Part shown: positions 1 through 9,366 of the stretch, piece by piece
Layout: the number at the start of each line of letters is the position of its first letter
Numbering within the stretch: the stretch's first letter is position 1
Source: Nemertoderma westbladi
Lineage: Eukaryota; Xenacoelomorpha; Nemertodermatida; Nemertodermatidae
Length of the DNA: 35,036 nucleotides
NCBI GenBank assembly: GCA_032718475.1
Contig: JAUCBJ010005429.1
Span: forward strand, 1 to 35,036
Direction of reading: 5' to 3'
Position numbers and translations under genes: made by a program
Notes under the pieces: model-generated
Database searches by the model: none
Told to the model about the DNA's origin: nothing
What the model saw: the letters and a program-made list of their open reading frames with translations, nothing else

Positions 1-452
1 GATGGCCACAGAGTTTCGTAAATAGCGCATTCTTTAGGAGATGCTTTATTAACCTTCACACTACTTCACACTACTTCACACTACTTTACACTACTTCGCA
101 CTAATTTGCCGACCGTCATTGAATTTGATCATATATGAGGAGGATTGCAACTGACACACGTAGGGATTATAAAATAGCATTTAATTCACACAAAACCACT
201 ATAATTTAAGTCGCAGTTGCTACCGGTAGACTCTTTTCCTCTTACCTCAGTAATCAATAAGATTGAGGGGTTTATGATTATTTATCGGTATTCTCAAAAT
301 ATAACATCAACATCCATTAATATAACAACAATTAATACTATAAAACAGAAGTAAAATAGTGTGGTGAAATGAGTTAAGAAATGTGATGAAATGTTCGTAA
401 TGTTCGAAATGAGTGACGATGAGATGTTTCCAGGGTGTATCCAGGTCCGGAG
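1..452. other. AT-rich non-coding DNA with a short 10-bp tandem repeat
   Basis: I see no coding region here. At about 56-105 a 10-bp unit (CTTCACACTA) is repeated about five times, the last copies with substitutions. The rest is AT-rich with repeated ATGAAATG-like words around 365-420. The segment ends where the left arm of the long inverted repeat begins. Confidence 0.6.
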
Positions 453-808
453 GGTTAATAGATTTACGTTCTTATAACCAAGGCCATCAGATGTTCCCGG
501 GCCAAAGTCTGAAACTTCCGTACAGAAGCAAAGAATTCTGAGTTGAATCTAATTCTAAGAAAAAAAATAATAATAACCATCATGCATTGCGCGAGTTTCT
601 CAGGTAGGGCTCTGTTAGCCGTAAAGTGAAAATTGCTCTGATTGGCTAAAAGCCGGAACAAAGAAACCTCCACGTACACAGAGAATCAGCTGACAGATTT
701 CGTCATCCTGGTTCTAATTCCTTTCCTTTGAATAATTGTAGGGCTATTTTAGAGTATTCTGCGCATTGCGTAAAAATGACTTGTTATGTCCGCAAAAGCT
801 TTTACAGC
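453..808 (+). repeat. Left arm of a long, divergent inverted repeat (partner 7245-7970)
   Basis: Read on the opposite strand, this segment matches 7245-7970. Shared blocks include GTTAATAGATTTACGT at the outer edge, GATGACGAAATCTGTCAGCTGATTC in the middle (seen at about 685-709), and GCAAAAGCTTTTACA at the inner edge. The right arm carries an extra internal piece (about 7276-7690) that is absent here. The inner edge coincides with the point where readable BEL/Pao pol sequence begins. The arms could be terminal inverted repeats of a larger DNA element, or two oppositely oriented copies of an LTR or other repeat; the sequence alone does not decide. The short minus-strand reading frame inside it is not believed to be a gene. 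Confidence 0.7.
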
Positions 809-2941
809 GGCTCTATACGCTACAGCCATCGGCCGGAATGTAACGGAACAGATCGACTATCCACTAGAGAAAACTGTCTATTGGACTGATGCTTTACTCG
901 TTCTGGAGTATATAACTAATGAAGTTTGTCAGTTCAGCTTCTTTGTTACCAACAGAGTAGCCATTATACTCAGTCGCTCTAATATAGATCAATGGCGACA
1001 TTGCCCTGGGACGATTAATCCAGCTGACATCGCTTCCAGAGGAGCAACTCCTCAAGAATTGATAGATACTCCAGACTGGTTAGGTGGACCCGACTTCCTA
1101 GGTAAAGAAGAGGAGGAATGGCCCCCTCATCTCACCATGGCGGAGATCAGACAAGCCAAGGGAGCGGAGAAAGTCAAACCGAAAACCCGGACGAGTAAAT
1201 CAAAGCTGTTTAAGCCAGCGATAGATCTGTCTGTGCTACACACTGCCAGTGACGCCACTGTGGATCTAAACTCACCCATGGATGTTATCCGAACTATAAA
1301 TAAATCCGTTATAGAAATAAGAGAAAGAGACTGGAAATCTGGAACACCAGACGTCTCGCAAGGACTCTGTCCTCTCCTACAAAGAGCGATAGATCATTAT
1401 AGCTCCTGGAATCGGCTTTGCAAGGCCATTGTGTATCTGAAAAGATGTTTCCATCATCACTATTCCAGGACGAAGATCGCTAATGATACTGCTCCAGTAG
1501 TAGCTGAAAAGGTCCATGCTACTAAAGACCTTCCCACTTATAGAGTGCCTGATAGGTTTCTGATACTGAAGATCAGTTACCAAGAACATGATGATACCAA
1601 CAAGCAGATACTGAGACTCCTGCAATGTTACGAGGATTCCGATAAGTATTTCCTGTTGTTAAGAAATCCACAGATGTGCTTAGGGGATCGTTTCTCTAGC
1701 ACAATGATAGATGGGTTAATACGTGTCGGAGGGAGATTAACCAATTGTCCTTTGACACTAAGTTTCCCATACTCATTAGAAATCTTGAAATACAAATCAA
1801 GATGATTGTAGATGTTCACAGTAAGCTTTACCATGCTGGTAGAGAACGAGTTCTTAGCGAAATTCGAACTCGCTATTATTTCCATAAGCCCCATAGAGCT
1901 CTAAACCAAGTTCTTAGGAACTGTATACCCTGTAGGAAAGCATTTAGTAGGCCTTTAACACAGCGAGAGTCAGAATTACCTAGGGAACGAGTAAGCTGTT
2001 ATGAACCACCATTTACTAATACTGGTGTGGATTAATTTGGTCCTATTGAAGTATATCGTGCTAGGACTATAGTCAAGCGATGGTGCGTCATCTTTGTTTG
2101 TATGACTTGTAGAGCGATCCATCTAGATATGGTGAACGATCTATCTACCAACAGCTTCATACTGAGTTTATGCCGACAAATCGCTCGTTTTGGGACTAGC
2201 AACACTATGACATCTGACAAAGGAACTAATTTCATTGGCGCCAATAATGAGATTAAAGCTTACGTAAAGGATTGGAACCAAAGACAGGTGGACGATCAGC
2301 TAAGAGTAACAGCATCTAGCTAGACCTTCAACGCCGCCGACGCCCCTTGGTGGGGAGGAAGTTGGGAGAGACTCATACGTAGCATAAAGACCGCATTTCA
2401 CTTTACAGTGCCATGCCGCGCGTATCTCACCGACGAACTTTTGCGGACGTTAATGGAAGAAATCGCCACCTATCTCAGCGAGAGACCGCTTATGCCAGTC
2501 TCATCTAGTCCCGACTCCCTAGAAGCGCTAAGACCCGCGCATTTCCTACTAAAGAAACCTGTAGCCATGCTCCTGCAATCAGAAATAACAGACGGAGACG
2601 AATACTGCCGACAAACTTGGCAACTTATGCAGTTATTATCCCGTCATTTTGCTGACCATTTCGAAAAGCATTATCTTCCTACGCTACAACTTCGAACAAA
2701 GTGGTTTGTGCAGCAAGAAAACGTCAGCGCCGGAGACATGGTCCTTATCGTGGAATCAGATCTTCCCCGTAAGAGGTGGCAGACAGGTCGTATCATCGAG
2801 ACTCATATATCCGATGATGGTTTAGTGCGATCGGTAGAACTCGTCGTCATGCGACGTAACTTTAAAAAACATGGAATTGTGTTCGAAACGCAACAACTTA
2901 ATCGCCCGGTTGGTCGTTTATGTTTACTGGAAAGAGACTGA
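800..2941 (+). pseudogene. BEL/Pao retrotransposon pol fragment: RNase H tail, integrase, C-terminal domain
   Basis: This is the 3' part of a BEL/Pao polyprotein. The first section (about 810-1130) has RNase H-end motifs typical of the family: VYWTDALLVLEYI, then a W-R-x-C-P-G and NPADIASRG block. The integrase follows with an HHCC zinc-binding region (about 1815-1935), and the three catalytic acidic residues are all present: D at 2030-2032, D in SDKGTNF at 2216-2218 and E in GGSWERL at 2366-2368. The C-terminal part (about 2700-2935) resembles the DUF5641-type domain that ends BEL polyproteins. It is broken: the reading frame shifts near 1745-1805, and in-frame stops lie at 2033-2035, directly after the first catalytic D, and at 2321-2323. 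Reverse transcriptase, protease and gag are missing upstream. The family call is confident; the copy is inactive. Confidence 0.88.
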
Positions 2942-2944
2942 GAG
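2929..2944 (+). promoter_or_regulatory. Candidate polypurine tract of the BEL/Pao element
   Basis: A purine-rich run (GGAAAGAGACTGAGAG, 14 of 16 purines) overlaps the pol stop codon and lies just before a TGT that could open a 3' LTR. In LTR retrotransposons the plus-strand primer sits exactly there. The position is what supports the call; the sequence itself is not diagnostic. Confidence 0.5.
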
Positions 2945-3456
2945 TTGTCCGGTAACTGGGTGTATGACTACACTTTTATTTTATTTTTCTATTTATGTAT
3001 GTATTATTATGTAATTTTTATTATTATAATCGTTTTCTTTAATTTTATTTTGTAGAATAATATTTTAACGATTATTCAGTAGATTAGTGCAATATATTCG
3101 TGTTTTATTACTTAATTACTTAGTATGATATATTTCGTTAACGGCGAGAAATAATTTCATTTTCTCTTTCCTTACTGTCCGTATCCTACTATAAATACGT
3201 GACTACAGTAAGATGAAATGTCAGTACTTATTAAAGTACAATATACCGCCCCTACTATACTTAAGTATTATTGGTAAGTAGAGTATTAGGAATGCAAAGT
3301 TCAGATCCTCGTGTCTCGGCTAAACCAAGCTCTGGGTAGACCTTGGAAACGACTTGCCTCTTCTCACTGACATTGCATCTTGCAATATTGCTCTCATACC
3401 GTATCTTAAAAAATACATATAGTAGAAAGATGTCCATTTAACAGTAGCGTTGAAGT

Positions 3457-3600
3457 GCAAAATAAATCTGTTAAAACCTTTGACCATCTGAAATTCTAGT
3501 CGATTAAGATATCGTGGCACCCACCGATATACTTGAAAGACAAAATTCTAGAATCAGTGGTTAATGTCCCCAGACATATTCTGGAATATATCGGTGCCCA
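3457..3600 (+). repeat. Diverged direct repeat, copy 1 (copy 2 at 3700-3838)
   Basis: The two copies share AAATCTGTTAAA, ATTCTAGTCGATTAAGATATCGT, GACAAAATTCT and CCCAGACAT.TTCTGGAATA blocks in the same order, offset by about 243 bp. They differ at many positions, so the duplication is old. No coding potential is seen in either copy. Confidence 0.75.
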
Positions 3601-3699
3601 TCCTAAATATTAAATATTAAATATTTGATAAATATTTACAACATTTGTTATAACAAATGTTAAAATAGAGGAAATGCTAACAAATTAAATCTAAAAATT

Positions 3700-3838
3700 A
3701 TAAACAAATCTGTTAAACCTTTAGATCCTCTAAAATTCTAGTCGATTAAGATATCGTAGTACTTACCGATACTCTTAAAAGACAAAATTCTGGAATTAAG
3801 GATCCTAGTTCCCAGACATGTTCTGGAATAAAACTGTG
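3700..3838 (+). repeat. Diverged direct repeat, copy 2 (copy 1 at 3457-3600)
   Basis: Second copy of the repeat described at 3457-3600, with the same block order and about 100 bp of AT-rich sequence between the copies. Confidence 0.75.
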
Positions 3839-4521
3839 TCTATTTTAATATCAAATAATAAAATTCACGGGAATAAATTTTAAATTCATATCTTCTCATG
3901 AATTTAATAAATTGTCATTTTATACAATTTATAAACATTCCCAAAATTCCATTAATTAATAGATCATTGGAGCGGAGATTCACCCTATTAAGTATATCAG
4001 TGTGAGAGAATCTCCAGTGTGCAGTCAATAGCCGATAAAATTCATAAAATCATGTATAAGGGGAATATTGACAATTAAAGAGTCACTATTAAATAGCATC
4101 CCAGATCTGTATGCATGAGAAATACCCTAATTCTACCGCTAGCTTTGCATAATGTCACCATAGTAACAACCACGCTAGAATTAGAAGTGAGTTAAAAGAA
4201 CAATAGAAAGCTTGCCCCATTGAATAGCATGCGGAATAAATAGCACCTAGCTAGTATCTAGGGATACATAATAATAACGTGGCATTCTGGAAGGCATTTG
4301 ACTAACGGACAAATGGCCCTAATTTGTACAAATTATGGCAGGAATGTGGAATTTGTGTATTTATAGGTGAATGTTACTACTAAAGTGTGTTTACAGTAGC
4401 GAGTCGCAGTTGTGAAATTTACCCTGCATCTGTAGCAAGTACCTCCAGTATATCCAAGCCCTTGGGACGGACAGTGGAGTGACTCGCGCTGGTTATTGTT
4501 GTCGTTGTGTAGCTACTACAT

Positions 4522-4534
4522 TGGCGAGAGGCAC
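4522..4534 (+). promoter_or_regulatory. Candidate tRNA primer-binding site
   Basis: TGGCGAGAGGCAC follows CTACTACA immediately. A TGG start complementary to a tRNA CCA end, directly after an LTR ending in CA, is the expected layout of a retrotransposon leader, and the first downstream ORF begins about 120 bp later. Which tRNA would prime is not determined. Confidence 0.4.
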
Positions 4535-4656
4535 AGCGACGACAGTACATCAGCGCTGAGGATCTCAGGGCTGTCCGGGGGCATAGAGGGGAAGGAAGCG
4601 ACGCCCGTTAGCCTTATTATTATTAACTATAATATCGATAAACTCATATAGCAGCT

Positions 4657-5436
4657 ATGACTGAGTTGATAGAAGATGATCTTGGTATCAGGGAGCGATA
4701 TACCCTACCACTGCAAGCGTTTGTTGATAGTTTGATAAGCGGTGATGCGAGTCAACACACGACGGAAGACGATGGCCATTATATCGAACCACCAATGTCA
4801 AAGGAACAGCTCAAGCGTGAATTGGACTATATAAAATTCACCGCTCGCTATATGCATCGTAATGGTATGTATATGGACTTCTTAACTACTGGTCATCCTA
4901 TATATTTACACGATACGGACAATGTAGACACCGAAAGGGAAATGATTCTATTTAAATATCATGCCCAACAGAGTCGGAATGATAAACTGAGAATTGAACA
5001 TGAAAATTATATTCGAAACCGACTCGAAAGTGAAGTTGTTGAAGAACCGGATAAACATAGTGACTTCAATGAATATTTAGAATTCTTGAGAGAAACTTAT
5101 CTCAATGTAGCTAGTCAACAAAATCTAGAAACTCGATATACTCAAGGTATACATCATAACCCTATGATAGAACTCAAACGACTCTATTTTACTATGATGT
5201 ATCTTACCGCCGATCGACCGCTACCTGTTGTACCGGATAGCTTCGAACAGATGGAGGATGGTATTACTGCGATGAATGCCCTAGACCCAATCAACAAACG
5301 GAAAGACATAAACATCAGCAGAGACATTGCGCTAAACACAGTTTTACTCGCTTTATTTACGGGAGTTTTGAGCGTAACTTGTTCGACGTATCACCTACGC
5401 TCGCTCGACTCAAACGATCCTTCAATAAACCTATGA
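4657..5436 (+). CDS. Unrecognised ORF in gag position, first part
   Basis: A 259-codon frame begins with ATG about 120 bp after the candidate primer-binding site. I do not recognise the protein. It is acidic in its first third, has no zinc knuckle or signal peptide, and is rich in Tyr, Met and charged residues. Codons are regular and the frame is long for this AT-rich window, so it was probably once coding. Near 5300-5370 the -1 frame becomes the better-looking one and continues to a stop at 5506-5508, with a basic stretch (LARLKRSFNKP). That suggests a frameshift and that the last residues of this frame are spurious. From its place after an LTR-like sequence I infer a gag-type structural protein; a host gene or DNA-transposon accessory gene is possible. 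Confidence 0.45.
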   Translation: MTELIEDDLGIRERYTLPLQAFVDSLISGDASQHTTEDDGHYIEPPMSKEQLKRELDYIKFTARYMHRNGMYMDFLTTGHPIYLHDTDNVDTEREMILFKYHAQQSRNDKLRIEHENYIRNRLESEVVEEPDKHSDFNEYLEFLRETYLNVASQQNLETRYTQGIHHNPMIELKRLYFTMMYLTADRPLPVVPDSFEQMEDGITAMNALDPINKRKDINISRDIALNTVLLALFTGVLSVTCSTYHLRSLDSNDPSINL

Positions 5437-5567
5437 TCAGAGTTCCGGAATACTTAGTCAGACTTCATTTTATGGGATCAAAGATCACCCCTATTATGTC
5501 AATTTATTGAATTTAACTCAATATTATATATATATATATTCACAGTTTTCACAGTTTATATATATAT

Positions 5568-6228
5568 ATGGTGAAACTGGAAGATCCTACACACTGTTTA
5601 AAGTTTCTACCATTGATAAATCCCCTCGATCTTGTTGAACTCGAACAACTACAGAAACATTTAGATCAATTAGTTAAAGTAAACTCATTCAGAAAACCTT
5701 ATAATGTTTCAAGAATAGAAAGGGACGTAATACCTCCGTATAATCTCGATGGATTTATTAAAACTCGATTAGTCCATTGGAATTTATATGTATTGTTCAA
5801 GGAATAAAGAATACGTTGACTTGTTCATAAACTCTCATCCCGAGTTACAAGAAGTTCATAGACGACCATATGAATATAAAACCAGAGAATGCGAATTAGA
5901 GAGAACAATCAAACCGAGGAAATTTCTCACTACACACGGTCAACCTACCGCTGTCGTGCAAACGACCCATCAAGGAACAGTAAGAGCTGCTGTCCTGAAA
6001 CACGCTCTAAAGGTTGTTTGCCCTCGTTCCACCGATGTTGATATCGATCAACCGGGTACCTCGACCGGCAGATACACCGACCATAATCCAAAACCTTCTG
6101 ATGCAATCGTATTGCACCCTTCCCCTAGGAGTTATAGCCCTCCTAGTAAAGTGGCTCGCCCCAAAGAGAAAAAGACTCTTACTAGTCTCAAAAAACTTCG
6201 TAAACGCCGTTCACGAAAGAAGGACTGA
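5568..6228 (+). pseudogene. Unrecognised ORF in gag position, second part, frameshifted
   Basis: Two overlapping frames read as one protein: 5568-5807 (79 codons) and 5788-6228 (146 codons, different frame). The switch falls in about 20 bp around 5790-5807, as if one base had been gained or lost. The tail is strongly basic and proline/serine-rich, ending in a Lys/Arg cluster (KKLRKRRSRKKD) that could bind nucleic acid or act in nuclear import. A (TA)n stretch of about 60 bp separates it from the preceding ORF. I read both ORFs as one former gene because they are on the same strand, adjacent and similar in composition. No pol follows; an inverted repeat begins 53 bp after the stop. Confidence 0.45.
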
Positions 6229-6280
6229 TAGTTTAGAGTATTTTTGTATTTTAGAAACTGTGATTTTTTATATTTTATAG

Positions 6281-6443
6281 AAAATAATAAGTTTAATTCG
6301 GAGTATAAAATATAATTGTCAAGCAGTATATTAGGTACTATATACAATTTGAATCGGTACTGCAGTACGGTAGGGCCTAGGCAAAAGAAATATATTTCTG
6401 CAGATCGCAGCCATTATCAATCACTGAATCAGATAATGAATTG
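6281..6443 (+). repeat. Left arm of inverted repeat flanking the Penelope remnant
   Basis: Reverse complement of 7012-7179 with a few mismatches and small gaps. Shared landmarks are AAACTTATTATTTTC/GAAAATAATAAGTTT, TACTGCTTGACAATTATATTTTA, CCTAGGCAAAAGAAATATATTTC and CAATTCATTATCTGATTCAG (each read on one strand). The arms are separated by 568 bp. Confidence 0.88.
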
Positions 6444-6632
6444 GTAACCGGTAGTGGTACATTCTGTTGCTTAAATATAAATTCTTATACAGTATGAGAT
6501 AATAGTGAATATTGCACAAAACGAACTTACTACAGTACAAATTATTACTATTACACCAAATAAACACATGAATGAAATTACCTAACTACAGTATAATCAC
6601 AACTATAGCACACAACATAATATAATCTACAA

Positions 6633-6654
6633 CCCCCCCCCCCCCCCCCCCCCC
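6633..6654 (+). repeat. Poly-C tract of 22
   Basis: An uninterrupted run of 22 C, followed by A and a short (CA)n stretch, inside the spacer of the inverted repeat. Confidence 0.95.
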
Positions 6655-6686
6655 ACCCACACACACACACCATTTTTTTCACATCA

Positions 6687-7012
6687 TCAATCATTAAATT
6701 GGATTTTATTAATTTTTCCTGCGCTAAAGTTATCAACCTCAACTGAAACCCGTTTGTTTATTGCTTGATGTCCTAACTTCTTTATATGTAAACTCTCGAG
6801 ATCTAAATGGGAATATAACCTACTTTCTCGTCCTATTACTTTGGCCTTATGGAATAACGGGACATTATTCTCCTCTACTAAATGTGCCGCTAACTCTGTA
6901 GCTTTTACTCTCTCGTGTCTTAAGTCGCCATCATGAGCTACTAATCTTACATCTAATGCGTATTTACTTTGTCTTACTTATACTTTATCGCACTCACATG
7001 GGAGGCGTAAAC
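6687..7012 (-). pseudogene. Penelope-like element: C-terminal GIY-YIG endonuclease remnant
   Basis: On the minus strand one frame runs for about 108 codons to a stop at 6687-6689. It starts with L-P-C-E-C-D-K-V at about 7005-6981, followed by a stop where the family has the tyrosine of its YIG-type motif, then V-R-Q-S and R-L-x-x-H-D-G-D, then a conserved-looking tail (ESLHIKKLG). This matches the P-C-x-C-G-x-x-Y-x-G-x-T layout of the Penelope-like GIY-YIG nuclease, which nicks target DNA for reverse transcription. The reverse transcriptase is absent. The fragment fills the spacer between the two inverted-repeat arms. The motif replaced by the stop codon makes it inactive. Confidence 0.65.
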
Positions 7013-7179
7013 AATTCATTATCTGATTCAGTCATTGATAATGGCTGCGATCTGCAATTGAAATATATTTCTTTTGCCTAGGCCCTACCGTACTGCCGTA
7101 CTGATTCGAATTGTATATATAGTACCTAATATACTGCTTGACAATTATATTTTATACTCCGAATTAAACTTATTATTTT
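7012..7179 (-). repeat. Right arm of inverted repeat flanking the Penelope remnant
   Basis: Partner of 6281-6443. The right arm is about 5 bp longer and differs by a small duplication near 7092 (CGTACTGCCGTACTG against CGTACTGCAGTAC on the other strand). Confidence 0.88.
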
Positions 7180-7244
7180 CTTACTTATTCTTACCCTTTC
7201 ATCTATTCATATTTTATAGACTTAAATCCCATTTTCTGGGAGCG

Positions 7245-7970
7245 GTGTAAAAGCTTTTGCAGACATAACAAGTTTATAGAGAATCTGATATATAGTTTAT
7301 AAAGAATCTGAAGTTTTGGCAAATAAGTTGGGGCTTCAGACAGTCTGTCTGTCTGACTATTACTTTGACAGATAGATCGGTGTTAGACAGACAGAACAAC
7401 CGAAATAGAGAACCACCAGTAGGTTGCCATCAAAAAAGAAAACTGACGTCAGAAATGAGATCAGCAAACACCATAACAAAACTTGTAACTATATGGAAAG
7501 CTTTCCTAATATTTTGACAGACACAAAGACGGACAGACAGACAAACCGACAGACAGACATAATGCACATCGCTAAAAATAAAAACCTACATCGGAAATGA
7601 AATCAGCGACCAGGAATATCGCAACAAATAAGTTTTAGCTAGTTGGTATGATGTTCTTATATTTTAAAATAAAATAAAATAAAATAAAATAGCCCTAAAA
7701 ATGTTACGCATCGGACAGAAATTAGAACCAAGATGACGAAATCTGTCAGCTGATTCTTTGTGTACATGGAGATTCCTTTGTTGAGCTTATTGAGCCAATC
7801 AGAGCAATCTTCCCAGTTATGCCAGTAGAGACCTACCTGAGGAAACTAGCGCATGCGCAGTTATCGTTTTTCTGAGAATTAGATTCCTCTCAGAATTCGG
7901 ACGTTTCAGACTTTAGCCCAAGAACATCTGATGGCTGGAGTTATAAGGACGTAAATCTATTAACTCAACA
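7245..7970 (-). repeat. Right arm of the long inverted repeat, with an internal insertion
   Basis: Matches 453-808 in inverted orientation at 7245-7275 and again from about 7690 to 7970. The intervening 7276-7690 is extra and contains GACA/TCTG-type short repeats (about 7335-7560) and a (TAAAA)n stretch at about 7668-7692. The extra piece is probably a later insertion or a local microsatellite expansion. No gene is seen. Confidence 0.7.
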
Positions 7971-8049
7971 ATCATTTGACTGAACACATACTGACTGTTC
8001 ACCGCACTGTTTTAATGCTGTTTTATATTGTGTTAATTGCTGTTAACAT

Positions 8050-9366
8050 TAGGATTCTATTAAATCGTATCAGGGATCCCATTGAGAGACTGCTCCGTGG
8101 AAATCAGAATGGGTTCCGTAAAGGTCGTGGGACCATGGAGCCCATTTTGGCACTTAGAGGGATAATTTAAGAGTTATCAAAAAAGAAAGACAGGCATCTG
8201 GCTGTTATCTTTGTTGACTTCTTCAAGGCCTTTGATTCAGTCTCTCGCTCACGTATGTTCAGCATACTTTCATTATATGGGATTCCTGATGAAATTATTG
8301 CAGCAATCAGATCTGTATACGATGGTTCGACAACATTTGTGTCTACTGTTGACGGTGACACAGAACCATTTGAAGTGTTATGGGGCGTCCTCCAGGGAGA
8401 CACACTTGCACCATTCTTGTTCATAATTGTTGTTGACTATGTTCTACGCATGTCCTTAGGCCATCATAATGATGATGGGGTGATGATAACTCCACCAACT
8501 GGCTCCAGAAGTCGAGGAAATCCTGCCAAGTACCTAACTGATCTAGACTTTGCTGATGACTTAGGAGTACTCTCAGAATCACTAGAGGGAGCCCAACGGC
8601 TCCTCGGCTCATTAGAATATGCTGCTTCTAGTGTTGGTCTTTTTATTAACTCCAGAAAGACCAAAATTTTGACAGTTAACTTTGAAAGTTCTCAGCAAGT
8701 CTCTGATCGGATGAGCATAAGCTCAAAGGATGGTATGCTTGAGCATGTGGACGACTTCTGTTACCTGGGATCATGGATGCGGAAGTCAAGTGAGGACCTC
8801 GAATACGTAAGGGAAAGGCATGGGCAGCCTTTAATAGGCTTTCCAGGATTTGGAAGTCACCAATAATTAATCGGAAACTTAAGGTCCGATTATTTAGAGC
8901 AGCAGTAGTTCCAGTACTCCTCTATGGGAGTACATGCTGGGCTCTAACTGCTGAGGACACCAAATCTCTGGATGGCACATTCACAAGAATGCTACGCCGT
9001 GTTCATTGTGTCAAGTACAATGCACACATCTCCAACCAGACACTATATATCATTGGAGGTGTCTCATTGGTTCCCCCAAGCTTGACACTAGAACAAAATC
9101 GCCTCCGCTTTGCAGGACATTGCTTTCGCCGTGAGGACCAGCCAGTGCATAATCTTATACTTTGGCAGCCTCATGGAGTTAATAAGCATGGTGGACAGCC
9201 CATGACTTTCTTGAGACGCATCTTAAAGGAAACTGGCCTTGAAGATGCGGATGATCTAGCAAATGTCATGGGTGATAGGGAGTTGTGGCGGTGCAATTTT
9301 GTCGATAAGCCGGCACAGCATTCTTAAAAATGCTGCTGCAATGCAGCATGCCGATCCTAGTAGTAG
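8050..9366 (+). pseudogene. LINE family 1, copy A: 5'-truncated reverse transcriptase and C-terminal part
   Basis: This is a truncated non-LTR retrotransposon. The reading starts inside the reverse transcriptase (QNGFRKGRGT), passes VFVDFFKAFDS-type, GVLQGDTLAP and DFADDLGVL motifs (the FADD at 8549-8560 replaces the usual YADD), and ends in the conserved C-terminal block with HCFRREDQPVHN. It copies element RNA into DNA at a nicked target site in an intact element. Breaks: a TAA at 8168-8170 and frameshifts near 8800-8870. The 3' end is GCATGCCGATCC followed by TAG repeats, and the tail joins the 63-bp minisatellite directly. The same family recurs at 15540-16075, 17603-21720, 24983-25851 and 32233-33880. 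The clade (RTE/L2/CR1-like) is not resolved. Confidence 0.85.

Larger units (their letters stand above)
2946..4520 (+). repeat. Putative LTR (TGT...ACA) between BEL pol and gag-position ORFs
   Basis: This gene-free stretch starts with TGT directly after the purine tract and ends with ACA directly before TGGCGAGAGGCAC, which has the form of a tRNA primer-binding site (TGG start). It contains a TATA-like TATAAATA at 3190-3197 and an ATTAAA near 3230, and it is AT-rich. A diverged repeat of about 140 bp occurs twice inside it (3457-3600 and 3700-3838). At 1575 bp it would be long for a BEL LTR, so the true LTR may be only part of it. No second copy of the LTR is seen in the window, which keeps the call tentative. 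Confidence 0.4.

Noticed and set aside
464-679. Minus-strand reading frame of 71 codons
   Set aside because: It lies in a repeat arm, is not kept open in the other arm, and has no recognisable motif.
8167-8664. Several minus-strand frames over LINE copy A
   Set aside because: They are antisense shadows of the reverse transcriptase; the same shadows recur over copies C, D and E.
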